This document shows, in pieces, positions 1 to 11,854 of a stretch of 47,450 bases of DNA (position 1 is its first letter; the number at the start of each line of letters is the position of its first letter). Origin of the DNA: Solicoccozyma terricola (Eukaryota; Basidiomycota; Tremellomycetes; Filobasidiales; Piskurozymaceae); assembly GCA_001600875.1 (NCBI GenBank), contig BCLD01000016.1:714271-761720 (forward strand), in the 5' to 3' direction. A model generated the notes under the pieces. It worked only from the letters and a program-made list of their open reading frames with translations, searched no databases and was not told the DNA's origin. The position numbers were made by a program, and so were the translations under genes.

Positions 1-1849
1 AAGTGAGTTTGGCGAAAGAAGGGGGGGGGGGGGGGAAGGGTAGCTTGCATTTGGGTCGGAGGAACTCGAACGTTGATTCTTGGGCGTGACGTTTTTTAAG
101 ATACATACAACGTGGGAAGATGAAAATATCATTTCTTCTTCGTACACCGCTTTATATCTTCTGTATTAGTGAATGGGGAGAACCGGAATTCGTCGTGAGT
201 CGTCTTGTCGTTGTTCTCTTTTTGGGGGGGGGGGGGGGGCGCGGGAACGGCTTGGTCGTCCGGTCCTAGATTACGAACAAGGGTTTAAAATTAAGTCTTT
301 TTCCCCCACGGTTTTTCTTCTAGTTACGATCACAAATGGAATATCTACATCTTCAAATCCTTTCAGTCGTGACGATAAGTCAATTGAATAAGCTCTTTCA
401 ACGAAGGAGTAATTTCGATTTACGTCGACTTGTAGAAGGTGAGGAGAATCTCGCTCTTTTCCACCCTAATTCTGACACCCCCGAGGGGTAGGAAGGGTTT
501 CTCATGTTTCTGGCAATCGCAAAAAAAGTAAAACAAGGGCTCATATCGTTTTGGTTTTCCGGGGGATAGGCACCGACTCATTCTCAATCGCCCTTTTGAA
601 TGACATGCAAACGGATTTTTGTTATCTCACTTCTACACTTCAACCATTACGGATGTCAGCTTCGTTGAGAGACGCAGCTGCAAGTGCTCTAGTACCTCCT
701 AGCAAGATCAAGGTACGTGTCAAGCAACGCTGTGATGGAATGAACGACGAAAAATTACTGATGGAATGGAATAACCCCCCCCCCCCCCCCGATAGGATCT
801 GCTGTATGTCTTATTGGTGGCAGATGGCAAGATCGTTAGTCTTCTAAGACCGAGAAAACATTCTATCCATCCATCAGGTATGTCAGGCGTCTCTCGTTTG
901 GTGTAGTTGGGGATTTTTCTCGAGCCTTACTGAAATTTTCCACCACCCGGAATCTAGATCTTCATCTTCTCCTGAACATGCTCAAGACTTCTCCTGCACT
1001 ACGGACTCAGGAAACTTGGTTGCCTATTTGTCTACCTAAATTCAATCCTGATGGCTTCGTCTACACATTCATATCTTATCCTCGTACGGACGTTGGATTG
1101 GTTTTTCTCAGTGCGGATAGGGAAGGGTTCGTTGAGCTTAGAGAGTGGAAGGAAACGGTGTTGGCGGTCAGTGTTACCTGTAATGTGTCCTGGACATGAT
1201 ATCTGAGCTGACATATTTCCAAATCCGACAGAACTTGGAAAGCGAAAAGGTCCTTCAACGTATCGAGGAGGCATTGCAAAGTCATCCGTATTCTGCAGGT
1301 AAGGTTACTCTCGCCTCGACTGGTACTCCTGGACTCATGTGCGCATCCCGTCTCACGCTAGCCGACGTGGGATTCCCCGGGCTCCGTCACTTTGTGTGCA
1401 AATCCCGAAAGAATGTTCAAATCACATCACCACGATGGGAAGCGCCGTACGCTGAAGATGGCACAAATCGTCATCGGTGAATGCTTAAGCGTCTGCTTTG
1501 GGATTGCGGGTAGCTGACATGATCTGCCCTTTCAGACTGGTAACCCTTTATCAGCATCTGTACGACGCCATTCACGCTCGATCTGGCCAAGCTGCACCTC
1601 TCAAGCTGATCCACTTGCGGACGGAGCATGAGATTTGCTTGGGATGGGTAAGAAGCGGGATCGATCTACTACTAGAGCACAGAGCTGACGCAACCCCATG
1701 CCCCGCAGATCACGCAACCATTCGAAATTTACCTGGCAATCTCCCCGAACCTTCCCAAGTCTGCTGCGGTAGGAGCTGCGAATGCGATAGTTAGATGGGT
1801 AGCAAAGGAAGAAAGTCGACTGTTCCTGCGCGAGGCTCCAGTGTTTTGA
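1..1849 (+). CDS. MON1: Vacuolar fusion protein MON1 (3' part; 5' end outside window)
   Basis: Mon1 pairs with Ccz1 as the guanine-nucleotide exchange factor for the late-endosome/vacuole Rab Ypt7, on endosome and vacuole membranes. Exons I can splice: 1-2, 101-194, 324-438, 570-712, 796-877, 958-1166, 1232-1298, 1362-1476, 1536-1647, 1709-1849 (TGA); all phases close. Family landmarks in order: PLYIFCISEWGEPEFV, LRSQMEYLHLQILSVV, LRRLVEG-TDSFSIALLNDMQ, LLRPRKHSIHPSDLHLL, TWLPICLPKFNPDGF, and the C-terminal block ending in VRWVAKEESRLFLREAPVF. These are the tandem longin domains typical of Mon1. The N-terminus lies left of the window. Ten short exons with introns of about 60-130 nt; introns near 20-37, 224-239 and 777-790 contain G or C runs. 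Convergent with the hydrolase, only 88 bp away. Identification is by recognised family motifs; I am confident. Confidence 0.93.
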
Positions 1850-1937
1850 AACAAGAGAGATATGCGTTCTCTACTATGGAAGGACTTATCCTACGAAACA
1901 ATCATCGGGCAATCCGGACCAACTCCCCTTACTCTTC

Positions 1938-3582
1938 CTAAACTTTCAACGAATCATACAGGGTTCTCTCGTACTCGTTGTAGATGTCCCACCACGGGTC
2001 AGGGTTACGTGCAATCAACTGGGTTCCGCAAACAGCCTGGAGATCGACAGTATTTTATTTGATAATCAGCATCACCAACGACTTCAACGCATCCCCATTC
2101 GTTACTCACCACGAGGCCGGAAGTTGGATCCATCCAGAACTGGGTCTTTGCTGCCCCACCCCAAGTTCCACTTCCAGCCTTCCTCCCGCTTTCCAATTCA
2201 ATGAGGTTCAAACTCATCGCCACCGAGTGATTCCTTGTTTCTGTGGTGGGTGATGGGTGGACGTAGGTCTCGTAATGCATGAATGCAACATGTCCTTCGC
2301 GGGAGGTATCAGGGACGTCCGCCAATCCAACTTTAGGATCTCTGGCAAACTTCTGCTTGATCGGTAGTGTTGGCTCGAAAAGGAGGTTGAAAGATTCCTT
2401 GGAGAGTAGCGGTTGCTTTGGTGGATCAGGATTGTTTGGCGAACACTTCATGACGTTTTGCAAGAGGACGAGGTAATCATGAAGCGTACCCATCAACCCT
2501 CCACCTCCAGAGTGAATTCCTACTAGTTGCGGGTTATCCGTTCGACCCATCGGCAAACTATCTTGCTTGATCAAGCCACCCGTCTCTGGATCCCTCGAAC
2601 ACACACTCATCATCCTACTCTTCATATCCTCCCTAGGGAAAAACGTCAAGTCCTCGATCCCACAAGGCTGAAACAAGTTCTGCTGGAAGAAAGCATCCAA
2701 TGACATTCCAGAGACTCGAGTGATGAGAATTCCAACCCAGTCGATCCCCACAGAGTATTTCCAAGAAGTTCCCGGCTCGTAGACGAGCGGGAAGGTGAAT
2801 GATTCAATGTCCGCATTGGCTGATAGCATTTGAATTCGATCGGGTCTGTCATTCCCCCATGTAATGTAATGAGGGGACGTGAAGTGGTATGCGAGACCTT
2901 GAGGAGGCGGCAAGAGTGTTCAAGTCAGCTCCCATGGATTTATCTGCAAGATGAAGATACTCACCCGCAGTGTGACTCATCAACATCCTCAAGGTGATTG
3001 CATTCTTCGGCTCCTCCCAAATCTCTTGACCAGATTTCTCGACACTTTGCACCTTGTCGATTTGTCCGACGCCAGTGGTGGATTCTGCCAGGCTAGACCC
3101 CCCAGTGTAACCTTTCAAGATCTTGAGTTTGGTAAGCTCGGGGCAATGTCTGGCTATGAGAGAGGGGTCGTCGAGGGAGACTAGCCCGCGGTCCAACAGT
3201 TGAAGGGCGGCGAGCTGGAGGAAAAAGGGGACATGTGAGACGGGACGACGAGGAGGGTGTCGACGAGAACGGGCTCACACATGTAACCAGCTTGGTCTGC
3301 GAGAACAAATGCAGAACTGTATCGCAGATCGACGTTAGACACCGCCCGCACCTTCACGAGTCTACCGGAAACTCTGTCAAACCACCACTTACCAGTCTTG
3401 TTGTTTACTCTTTCTCCACCTTCCTGTCCGTAAACTTTCTGACCATCTTGGTTCTCGTAGATGATCTCGTTGGCATTCGCGGCGCCGAAGAAGACTCCTG
3501 GCACCAGACCTTCATCGACAACGCGGCGGAGGAGGGAGTCGAGAGTGGAGGAACTTGATAGGGTTGGCAGAGGGAGAGACAT
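1938..3582 (-). CDS. Beta-lactamase-related serine hydrolase (class C / esterase type)
   Basis: Five exons (minus): 3393-3582, 3279-3316, 2965-3214, 2110-2897, 1938-2036; total 455 codons including stop. The 38-nt second exon is needed to restore LHLFSQTKLVTC, which carries the S-x-x-K nucleophile motif (SQTK), followed by LAALQLLDRGLVSLDD, the usual beta-lactamase/transpeptidase-fold sequence. A WKYSVGIDW segment supplies the Tyr-containing second motif, and the last exon restores CGTQLIARNPDPW before a short tail. There is no clear signal peptide from the chosen ATG, so it is probably intracellular. Members of this fold hydrolyse esters, amides or lactones; some act in fungal polyketide clusters (LovD-type acyltransferases), but no cluster is nearby and the substrate cannot be inferred. 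The chosen ATG is the first in frame with the conserved N-terminus; a longer upstream frame looks non-coding. Confidence 0.88.
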
Positions 3583-3910
3583 TTGTGCACTGATAACGGG
3601 GGACGTAGATGATGGAAGGATGAAAGTAGCTGGACCAAAGTAGCAATGCGATGGGAGCCTTATGACTGCCCGACTGCCCGACTGCTCCTTTGTGCTTCCC
3701 TCCACTCCACCACTCCGGCTGGTTGACCGGCAACATGCATCCCATCCAACATCTCTCGATAGATCTTAGTTTCGCCGCGATCGCGATTGCAGCCGGGCCG
3801 GGCAACGCCGAAGCGGAGATAAGACACCATTATCTCCGTAACCGCCACCGCCACCCCGCCACCCCGCCACCCCGCTTGTTAACCGCCATGGTTCATATCC
3901 TTGTCCTCAT
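3583..3910. other. Intergenic gap, hydrolase promoter / HTS1 3' end
   Basis: Both neighbours are on the minus strand. The gap holds a short CCGCCAC/CCCGCCAC tandem tract around 3842-3873. I see no gene or recognisable promoter element. Confidence 0.5.
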
Positions 3911-6257
3911 CTACAGGGTCTGCAACTGCTGTCGCACGTACTCGATCAAGTCACTTCTTTTGACGACATCACCCTCCGTCGTTCCACCCTCCTTTCCAAG
4001 CTGTCTCCTCACTCGTGCAGTACCCGCTTCAACCTCGGCGGGACCGAGAATAATCGTGTACGGAGTTTGATCCTTGTCGCACGCATCCAGTTGGTGGTTT
4101 GGTTTCGGTTTACGCTTGTACATGAATTCGGCCTGTGGACGCAAAATGGTCAGCTACTGTGTTCTGACAAGGAGCGGAGTCCCAACAGACTCACCTTGAT
4201 ACCAGCCTCCCACAACTCCTTGCACAGAGCCATCCTCTCTTTTAACAAGCCATCTCCACCCATTGCCACCACATAAACCTCCGTCTCCTTCCCTCTAGCC
4301 TCTTTCAACTCTTGTTCCTTCCGTTTCTGAAGCATGATGGAGTACACCCTCTCCACCCCAATGGACACACCCACACATGGGACCTTCCCGGTTCCCTTTT
4401 TTCCACCTGCGGACTCGTAAAACATCCCAACAAGCTCATCGTATCGTCCACCAGCAGCGATTGAACCGACACCGATCTGCGATTCATCCACTTCTTCTTC
4501 CTCTCCGGGCTTTGTGGTGGATTTCTTTGGCTTCGCCGCGGGTTTTCCATCAGGTTTCAGACCAGATCCAACGGGTGGATTCGTGGTCTTGCCTGGTGGT
4601 GCTGATGCTTCATGGACGGCTTCGTAGATGATTCCAGTATAATAATCAAGACCACGAGCGAGGGACATGTCGAAAGACATCTAACAACGTGGATGCAAGG
4701 GATGAGACGATGAGTGGGATTGAACAAGAGTTCCCCTTGGCAAACGCAATCACGACTCACCTTGTCCAAAACACCGAAAATCTCCAAATAGCCAAACAAC
4801 AACTCCATATCTGCCAAACCCTCCTTTGCAGATGCAACAGCCATCAGTTTCGCGTCGCTCTGCAAGCGTTTGAGGAGCTCGAAGCCAGATCCTGGGAAAG
4901 AGTGAATTAAGCCGATAAGAACTTTTTTTTTTTCCAATGATACGGCAAAAACGAGATGCAACCTACCCTTCAATGAAACGTATTCCCCGATTCGATCTGC
5001 GATTTCAGGGTCTAATCCCTTCTCCTCCGTCATTTCTTTCTTAACGTCGACCCATGACATCTGCATGAAAGAGTCTGTGATCAGTCCGGGAAAACGAACA
5101 CCTGCGTTCGACGCGAACCGAACTCACCTTGTCAAGTTTATCAACTGCACTACTGATCGTCCTCGTTTTATCTGCTGGAACACCAGCGAGCTCGAAAATT
5201 CCATCCAAGATCTTCCTGTGGTTTAGCTGATCGATCGAGGATGAAGGGCAGCATCCTTGTCAGAAACCCATTCCCTTTCGAGTTGGAGCAAAGGGGAGCA
5301 AAAAGAGTAAAAACTCACTTTGACGACGAATTCACCGATCTCTAATGCCTTCAAAGCTTCACACAAAATCGTCAAGATTTCCGCATCTGGGACCATAGGA
5401 TCAAAAGATCCAGCGATGTCGAAATCCTGTAATTTTTTCAAGCATGAGCGAAAAGGATCCCCCCCGTAAGGTTCATTCAGACTATGCCAACCTCCCTATC
5501 GTCACTTCAAACTCACACATTGGTAAAACTCCCTCATTCGACCTTTGGACATGGCAGGCTGATCACGTCGGTATACTTTCGCGATTTGATATCGTTTCAT
5601 TGAGGGGTAAAGGTGTTGGTTCATGGCTAGGAACCGAGCGAATGGGACCTGGTATGCGCAAGGAATGAGGGCGTTTAGAAAGGGTCACGGGAAAGCAGAT
5701 CCGGTGGAGACGAACAGTTAAATCATATCGCAGGGAACACAATTCACCACCTTGATCTTGAAGATCGTAAATGAGTTTCGAGTCCTCTCCGTACCTGTCA
5801 TGGTAGGACGATTTTAGATGAATTTGCCATGTATGGCAGCACGCCAAAACACTCACTTCCCACTCAATATCTCCTTCAACTCGAACACCGGGGTATCAAT
5901 CGACATTCCACCATGTTTCTTGAATATCTCTGCAAGAGAATCAAAGATCTTCTGCCTCAACAAAGTAGCACTAGGTCCCTGATCTTTGGTTCCCTTTGGT
6001 GTTTTCAGCGTGAGTTTGGCCACCCCAGTAGACGAAGATGCAGAATTGGGGTTTAGCTGCTGCTTGAGAGACAGCATTTCCTGTAATTCCGATTGGAATG
6101 ATTGACTAGAGGCTTTGAGCGATTTGATTAATGTCCCAAGCTCGGCGACTCGAGCTGACATGGTTGAGGTGTCGGTGGACATGGTACGTGGGAACTGAGT
6201 TGTGAGACGACGACGAGAGATGTGAAGAATGCGAGGTCTGAGAAGGGCGAATGACAT
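3911..6257 (-). CDS. HTS1: Histidyl-tRNA synthetase (cytosolic and mitochondrial)
   Basis: Charges tRNA-His with histidine. Nine exons (minus): 5857-6257, 5716-5794, 5517-5648, 5319-5426, 5128-5226, 4967-5060, 4761-4891, 4195-4680, 3911-4132; 583 aa with all phases closing. Class II motifs: KTPKGTKD at the catalytic-domain start, [15 protein letters not shown] (motif 2, about residues 187-201), ARGLDYYTG (histidine-binding HisA, about 356-364) and GGRYDELV (about 425-432), then the anticodon-binding domain. The first Met is followed by an Arg-rich, acid-poor stretch ([17 protein letters not shown]), a mitochondrial presequence; a second in-frame Met about 25 residues later (MSTDTSTMS) would start a cytosolic form, as in yeast HTS1. 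A Lys/Pro/Glu-rich insertion (about residues 376-415) precedes the GGRYDEL motif and looks lineage-specific. The intron after DLT uses an atypical GTTCGT donor. Confidence 0.96.
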
Positions 6258-6828
6258 GCAAGGTTCCCCTGGAGGACTGTGAGAGACTACGTCCGAGATG
6301 AATGACCAGAGTTTGTCGTTTGAATTGACTCGAGCGGGCTTCTCTCAACTTTCCCAACTTTCCCAGTTTATTCATTAAAAACACGTCATCGCGAAAAAAT
6401 AACAGCATGACGCCGACCACCACCACCACCTCTCTCTCACAGCAGTACTCTGGCAGCTGACAACTGACATCACAGTTTCCCACAATGTAATCTACGTAGA
6501 GCAGCTCTAAAGCACGAAGCATTCCGTATTCAGGGAGCGGCATTCCACTGGGCGAACCCTGCCTACCAAAGAGTAGATAGACCGGTCGAAATCCTGCACC
6601 GATTATGATCACCAAGCAATAGATCTGTTCTCGGAGTTCAGATCAGTCATCATCGCCGCAACGTAGAACACGTAGACGAACACGAACACTCACATGCCGT
6701 CTGAAACTATGAGAATTCGTCTTCAATCTCGAAACATGCTGTCTTGGACAGTTTCGAACAAAGAACGGGGATAGACTTTGAAGGCACCTTCGACGTCTTC
6801 TCCCTAAACACCTCAAATTCCAGTATCA
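6258..6828. other. Intergenic gap of 571 bp (HTS1 promoter side)
   Basis: Upstream of HTS1 and downstream of the zinc-ribbon gene, both minus. I checked both strands for coding exons, tRNA boxes and C/D snoRNA boxes. A box-C-like ATGATGA (minus, near 6650) has no paired box D with a terminal stem. I see nothing convincing here. Confidence 0.5.
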
Positions 6829-7800
6829 TCATCCCAATCCCCAACTCTTCCCTAGCCCTCCCAAGCCTCCTAGAGCCTCCTCATCCTTCCTTTTACTCTC
6901 AGCTAACAATTTTGCCAACCCACTCTTCTTCTTCCGTTTCCCACTTGATAATAACGCTGCTGTGGTAGATGGCCCAACGAGAGGTATCGAGTTCTTGGGT
7001 AGACCACCGATTGGAGAAGCTGATCGTGAGGATGTAGATGAATGTGGGAGGGATGAAGGGAGCATGGGTGGGAATGGAGAAGTTGATGCGGTTGGGTGGG
7101 AGGTTGGAATGTGTGCTAGGCGAGGAGATGTGAGGAGGGAGGGTGAAGGTTGAGTTGATGTTGAGAGGCGAGCGGTAGATTGGATGATGTCGGAGGGTGA
7201 TTGAGAGATGGTTGAAGAGGATGCTTTTGTGTCGTTTGCATCGTCCATAGGTGCCTGTTGGTGAGCAGTTGTTGAAGGTATTCTCCTTGTTCTTCTTGCT
7301 GGAGGAAAGGACTCGATCGTCTTCCTATCTGATCCACCAAGAGTGAACTTGGTACCACACATTGAACAGATCCCCCTCAACATGTTCTTCGGTGCTTTAG
7401 AAACGATGACGGTCTTCTTCTTCTTAGGGGAAGATTCCAAACAGGCTGTATCGCTGTCTACCTCCGATGCTGATCGTTTGAGCACACCCCGACCTCTCTT
7501 CACCGTTCCAACTAATCCGCCTTCGAGTCGTGGATCCTTCTTCACCTTGACCACCTTCCATCCAAATCCTTCTCTCAAGCACCCGCATGTCTGACAACAC
7601 CATTTCCGAGTCGCTTCCTTGGGTAAATTGAAGAGTAGTTGAACTCTCGCTGCATGGAGAGCGGAAAGAGGAGGCGAGAGTGATTGAAGAAGGGAGGGGA
7701 TGACGGCGATGTAAGCGGGTGGAGGAAGGGTGGGAGTCGGCGAGGAGGAGAGAGTGGACGATGGGAGCGGGGTGGACTGTCGACTGATGCTGATGCTCAT
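6829..7800 (-). CDS. Snm1/Rpr2-like zinc-ribbon protein (putative RNase MRP/P subunit)
   Basis: Single-exon gene of 323 aa. The start chosen is the ATG at 7798-7800 (MSISISRQST); the open frame extends upstream but crosses a TATATATT stretch near 7911-7918 that could be the promoter. Residues about 30-60 form a helical segment with AARVQLLFNLP, followed by CCQTCG and, about 80 residues later, CSMCGT, giving a CxxC...CxxC pair. This arrangement matches the Rpr2/Rpp21/Snm1 family of RNase P/MRP proteins, whose zinc ribbon is needed for RNA binding. The central insertion is basic (KRGRGVLKRS, SPKKKK) and the C-terminal 130 residues are Ser/Thr/Pro-rich and disordered, ending in a Lys-rich helix and a Gly-rich tail. 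The assignment rests on cysteine spacing and helix position only. It lies head-to-tail behind UTP17, which also acts in the nucleolus, but that proximity is weak evidence. Confidence 0.5.
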   Translation of the reverse strand: MSISISRQSTPLPSSTLSSSPTPTLPPPAYIAVIPSLLQSLSPPLSALHAARVQLLFNLPKEATRKWCCQTCGCLREGFGWKVVKVKKDPRLEGGLVGTVKRGRGVLKRSASEVDSDTACLESSPKKKKTVIVSKAPKNMLRGICSMCGTKFTLGGSDRKTIESFPPARRTRRIPSTTAHQQAPMDDANDTKASSSTISQSPSDIIQSTARLSTSTQPSPSLLTSPRLAHIPTSHPTASTSPFPPMLPSSLPHSSTSSRSASPIGGLPKNSIPLVGPSTTAALLSSGKRKKKSGLAKLLAESKRKDEEALGGLGGLGKSWGLG

Positions 7801-7955
7801 GGTGTGTGTGTGGACATGTGGTCGAGATGTCTCCATGAACCGGGAGTCTTGGTCGACCAAAACGCTCTGTCCGGGCTGTCTTGGCCGTCGCCACTCCAAT
7901 GGGCAGATGCGAAATATATATGGTAGGTGGGCGGCGCTATCTATGTCAACTGTAT

Positions 7956-10900
7956 TCACACCTCGCTCGGCCTCGACTTCCTCTTCGATCCAACCTTCTG
8001 GCCCTCTGGCCCTTCAGCTGCTTTCGTACCACCAGTAGCCACCTCCTGCTCCTTGCGTTTCTTGGCGGAGAACTCGGGCATCACAAACGTAGCAGGTCTA
8101 GACGATGATACGTTCGAAACCTTTGATGGGGTTGCTTGTGACGGTGTAGATCGTGCAGACGCCGGCGTAGGCGTCGATATATCCATGGGTGTTTTCGTTG
8201 ATTGAGGGTGAACGGGATGGGATGCCACTGTACGAGGAGAGAGAGAGGCGTCGTCAGCAAGGGAAGCTTTTTTTCAGACCATTGCCGCACGCGGATATTT
8301 CCTCACATGGTGCAAGCACATCCGTAAACCAACCACTCAGTTCCTCAACGTCAGCATCACTGACAACCTTCGCTCTCTTCCCCTTGTCTGGCAAAACCAT
8401 CCCATCTTCTACGAACACCTTGCCTTCGGCTATTGCTGCATCGACGTCGACGTTTGGTGCCGTCCAGTCCGCGTATATGATCTCGGTGGAGACTTGATCG
8501 GATGTAACGTTGTCAGCCGAATGCGTGGATTCGTTGATGGACGTCGACAGACCAAGGAAGTCATCCAAGAACTTGTCAAGGAGGAGATCAACCGGTGGAA
8601 GAGTATAAGCCGGACCGTCGAATACGGTCGAGTACCGACTTCGCTTCTCAACGACGGGCGTTGACAACTCATCCAGAGACTTTACGTGAACGTCCGTCTG
8701 GATATCACCTAAAGAACCCTTGCCAAACATCTCTTCCCAGATCGTAGTCCGCTTGATCTCCTCGGCGGACTGACCAGGTCGAAGAACCTTGATCGGCTGA
8801 ACGAATGGTTTCACATTCTCTCCGATTCGATACAATAATGAGCGGGGACCACCGAGGGCGATGAATTCGAGGTCTGACGTTGAAGGGATGATCTCGCCTG
8901 ATGTTTGGGCCCAAGATAGGGCGGACAGGGAGAATGAAAGTTTGCGTGTGGAGAGGGGAGACGGTGAGGTTGGGTCCCAGATAGAGACGTGAGTCGTGGC
9001 GGAAGCCCCCTCCGTCCGATCTTGATGGGTCTCAGTAGTGACAAAGTATGGACTCGAGGGAGAGGCTAGCAGGGAGGATGAGACACGCGCTGGGTCACAC
9101 CACGAAACTGTCCAAAGTAAAACTCGTAGTCAAGACCCCTGAAGGCGATGCTAGATACCAATCTCACTCACCCTCCGCAGAAAGCAAATCCCAAACGCAC
9201 ACGCCCGACTTCCTGCCGATAGCAGCGATCCAACGTCCAGTTTCACCGACGAAACCGACATCACGAATATTTCGCACGGCGCCGTCGAGAATCCGAAGCA
9301 TGACGTTGGACCGAGTGTCCCACAATGTCAGTGCATCCGGATGAGCGAGAACGATGAGTGAGCTATCTGGGGAGAATGCAGCGGCGTTGATAGGCAGGTT
9401 GCGGTATGAGAAGGTAGATCGGAGAGCCCAGAATGCTAACAGATGCAAGACAGTGTCAGCTAAATGTTTGGAGAACTGTCACTGGAGCAGACGACGGAGA
9501 GAGATGGAGTAGTGTCCTCAGAAAAAAAAGAAGAGGGGTATCAACACGCGGGCGTTCCTCTTTCGAGGTCGGCATTGAGACTGTTGAGCTTGTAAAAAAA
9601 TTGATCATCCCTGGACGTGGTGTTGGGAAAGGGGGGAGGAGGGGGATGGGGATAGGACGAGAGAACGCTTAACGCTTACATTCTTTGGTTTCAGGGACTC
9701 CCTTCTTGACTAAAAGCGACGGAACACAAAGAGATAGCACAGCAGTCAGTAAAGTACGATGGACAATCTGTACGACCTCTGGATCCACTAGTGTCTCTCG
9801 AAATCTCCTCAGAATTGCAGAACAAAAAAGTTCCACATATCCTCTTGCGAGAATTCAGGGAAAAAATTAGAATGTGATTGTTGATCATCACCGGAGATTT
9901 GACATCGAGGAATAGTGGTGATGCAAGACGAGTCGGATGATATGGCGGAAGAGAGACTCACCATTCTCCATCTCGAGCGCGACGAGAGCACTCTTGATCG
10001 CCCACAGCTTGGCGGTACCATCGGCACTGGTTGTTAATAAGAAAGGATCGCTGGCTCCTCCACGTCGACTTGGTCCAGCGATAGAAGGAGGGTCGCAGAA
10101 GGATAAACCGGTGATGTCTGATGATCCATGGGCTCGAAGTAGATGAGTGTTGAGGGCGTAGCTGTAGAATATTGACAAGAATATCAGCAAGGTTGACAAA
10201 AGTAAAAAAAGAAAACGGCGCCAACTCACGTCTTGGTGATACCATCCCATCTCCAAACCTTGACAGCTTTTGCCTTCCCACCACCTTCAGTAACATCCCC
10301 ATCCCTACTCTCACTCGTCGCCATCCACTCTGCTTTCCCATTCGGTCCATTGTAGAAGACGACTCTTTCGACTCGGACCGGCTCGACTTCGTTGTCCTCC
10401 CTTCTCGAAACCCGATTCGAAGGCGCTACTTCCAGATCGAACAGAACCGAATTCGTTACCGGGTTATAAAATTGTATTGTTGAAGGATGCGATGATGGAA
10501 GTACGAAACAACCGGTCGGTTGATGAATCGCCAACGGGACATTCTTCCCACTTGACGCTGGATAAACAGGATCCAATCTGACTCCTCTTCCTACTCCCGT
10601 CGCAGCTCCAGTCCCAGTCAAGTTCTTCATCACAGAACCATCCTTCATCGTTATCCAATACTCTTCTTGATCTCCACCTTTCCTGACTGGTTTAACAGCT
10701 ATTGATTGAATCCCACCAGATCCCAACCTAGGAACGAAATCCTTCTTCCCTGATTCAACCTCCCATTTAACCAACACATTCTCTTCACCACCTGATAACA
10801 ATAAAGCACCAGTTGAAGAGAATGTGATTGCTGAAACAGCATGTGAATGCCAATGCCAAACAGTGCATGGTAATTTCCCTCGAACTTCCTCTTTCTCTCC

Positions 10901-11821
10901 TCGTTCATCAAGATCGCCACCACGTATCCCTTGAGCTTTCAAAGCGTGATCATTCCGGAACGCTTCTTCGAGGCCATACCATAATCTCACTTGACCTTTG
11001 TGGTCACCAGTTGCGAACCAGTTCTCTTCACGACCTTGCATGGAGGTAGGAAGGAGTTTAGAATCGGTACCTCCGGGGAACCAAGCGGATGTTGTTATCG
11101 AGTAAGTGGTTGAGAATGTACACCATGTTTGGGTTGTGACATCCATTACGTAAATGTTGAGGAATGAAGTTACGAGGAGGTATTGACCGTTTGGTGATAG
11201 TGATAAAGAAGAGACGGAACGTGGTACTCGTTTGATGAGCGATTGAATGAGTGGTTTCTTGGTCATGAATCTCGAGATTGGAATTTCGTATATTCGATGA
11301 TGTACCTCAAGATCTGAGCAGGAAACCGGGGGGGGGGGGTTCCAAAAGATCAGTTTCATGGGCTTTTCATGTTGACGAGGAAGAGATACTCACTATCCCG
11401 TATAAACCGAGGACAAACAGCTACCCACACCTTTCCTTTCCCATCTACCATCCCCACGCACATCTTCACAACCCTCAGCCTTACATCCCTTCCTTCATTC
11501 GTCCCTACTTCAATCGTCGTGATCAGCCTTCCTTCCGTCCAATCCCAAATCTTGACTGTACCATCTACACTAGCAGTGATTAGATGCAGTGGGTTGAGAG
11601 GAGAGAGGGAGAATGAGGTGATCGGTGCGGTGTGACCGTCGGCGGAGGCGGATGAAGTGGATGGAGTGGAGGATGGGGTGGATGAGGGAAGAGTGGAGAT
11701 TGGGGTGTAGTCGGGTGGAGTGGATGAGTGTATTATTATACGTGATCCTTTGGCTTTGAAGTAGTATCTATACGAGGAGATTTCATTCGATGTAAGGAAA
11801 AGGAAAAGAAAAAAGAGGAAG

Positions 11822-11854
<33 letters not shown>

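Noticed and set aside
6647..6653. Box-C-like ATGATGA in the HTS1 upstream gap
   Set aside because: No box D with a complementary terminal stem within 60-120 nt.
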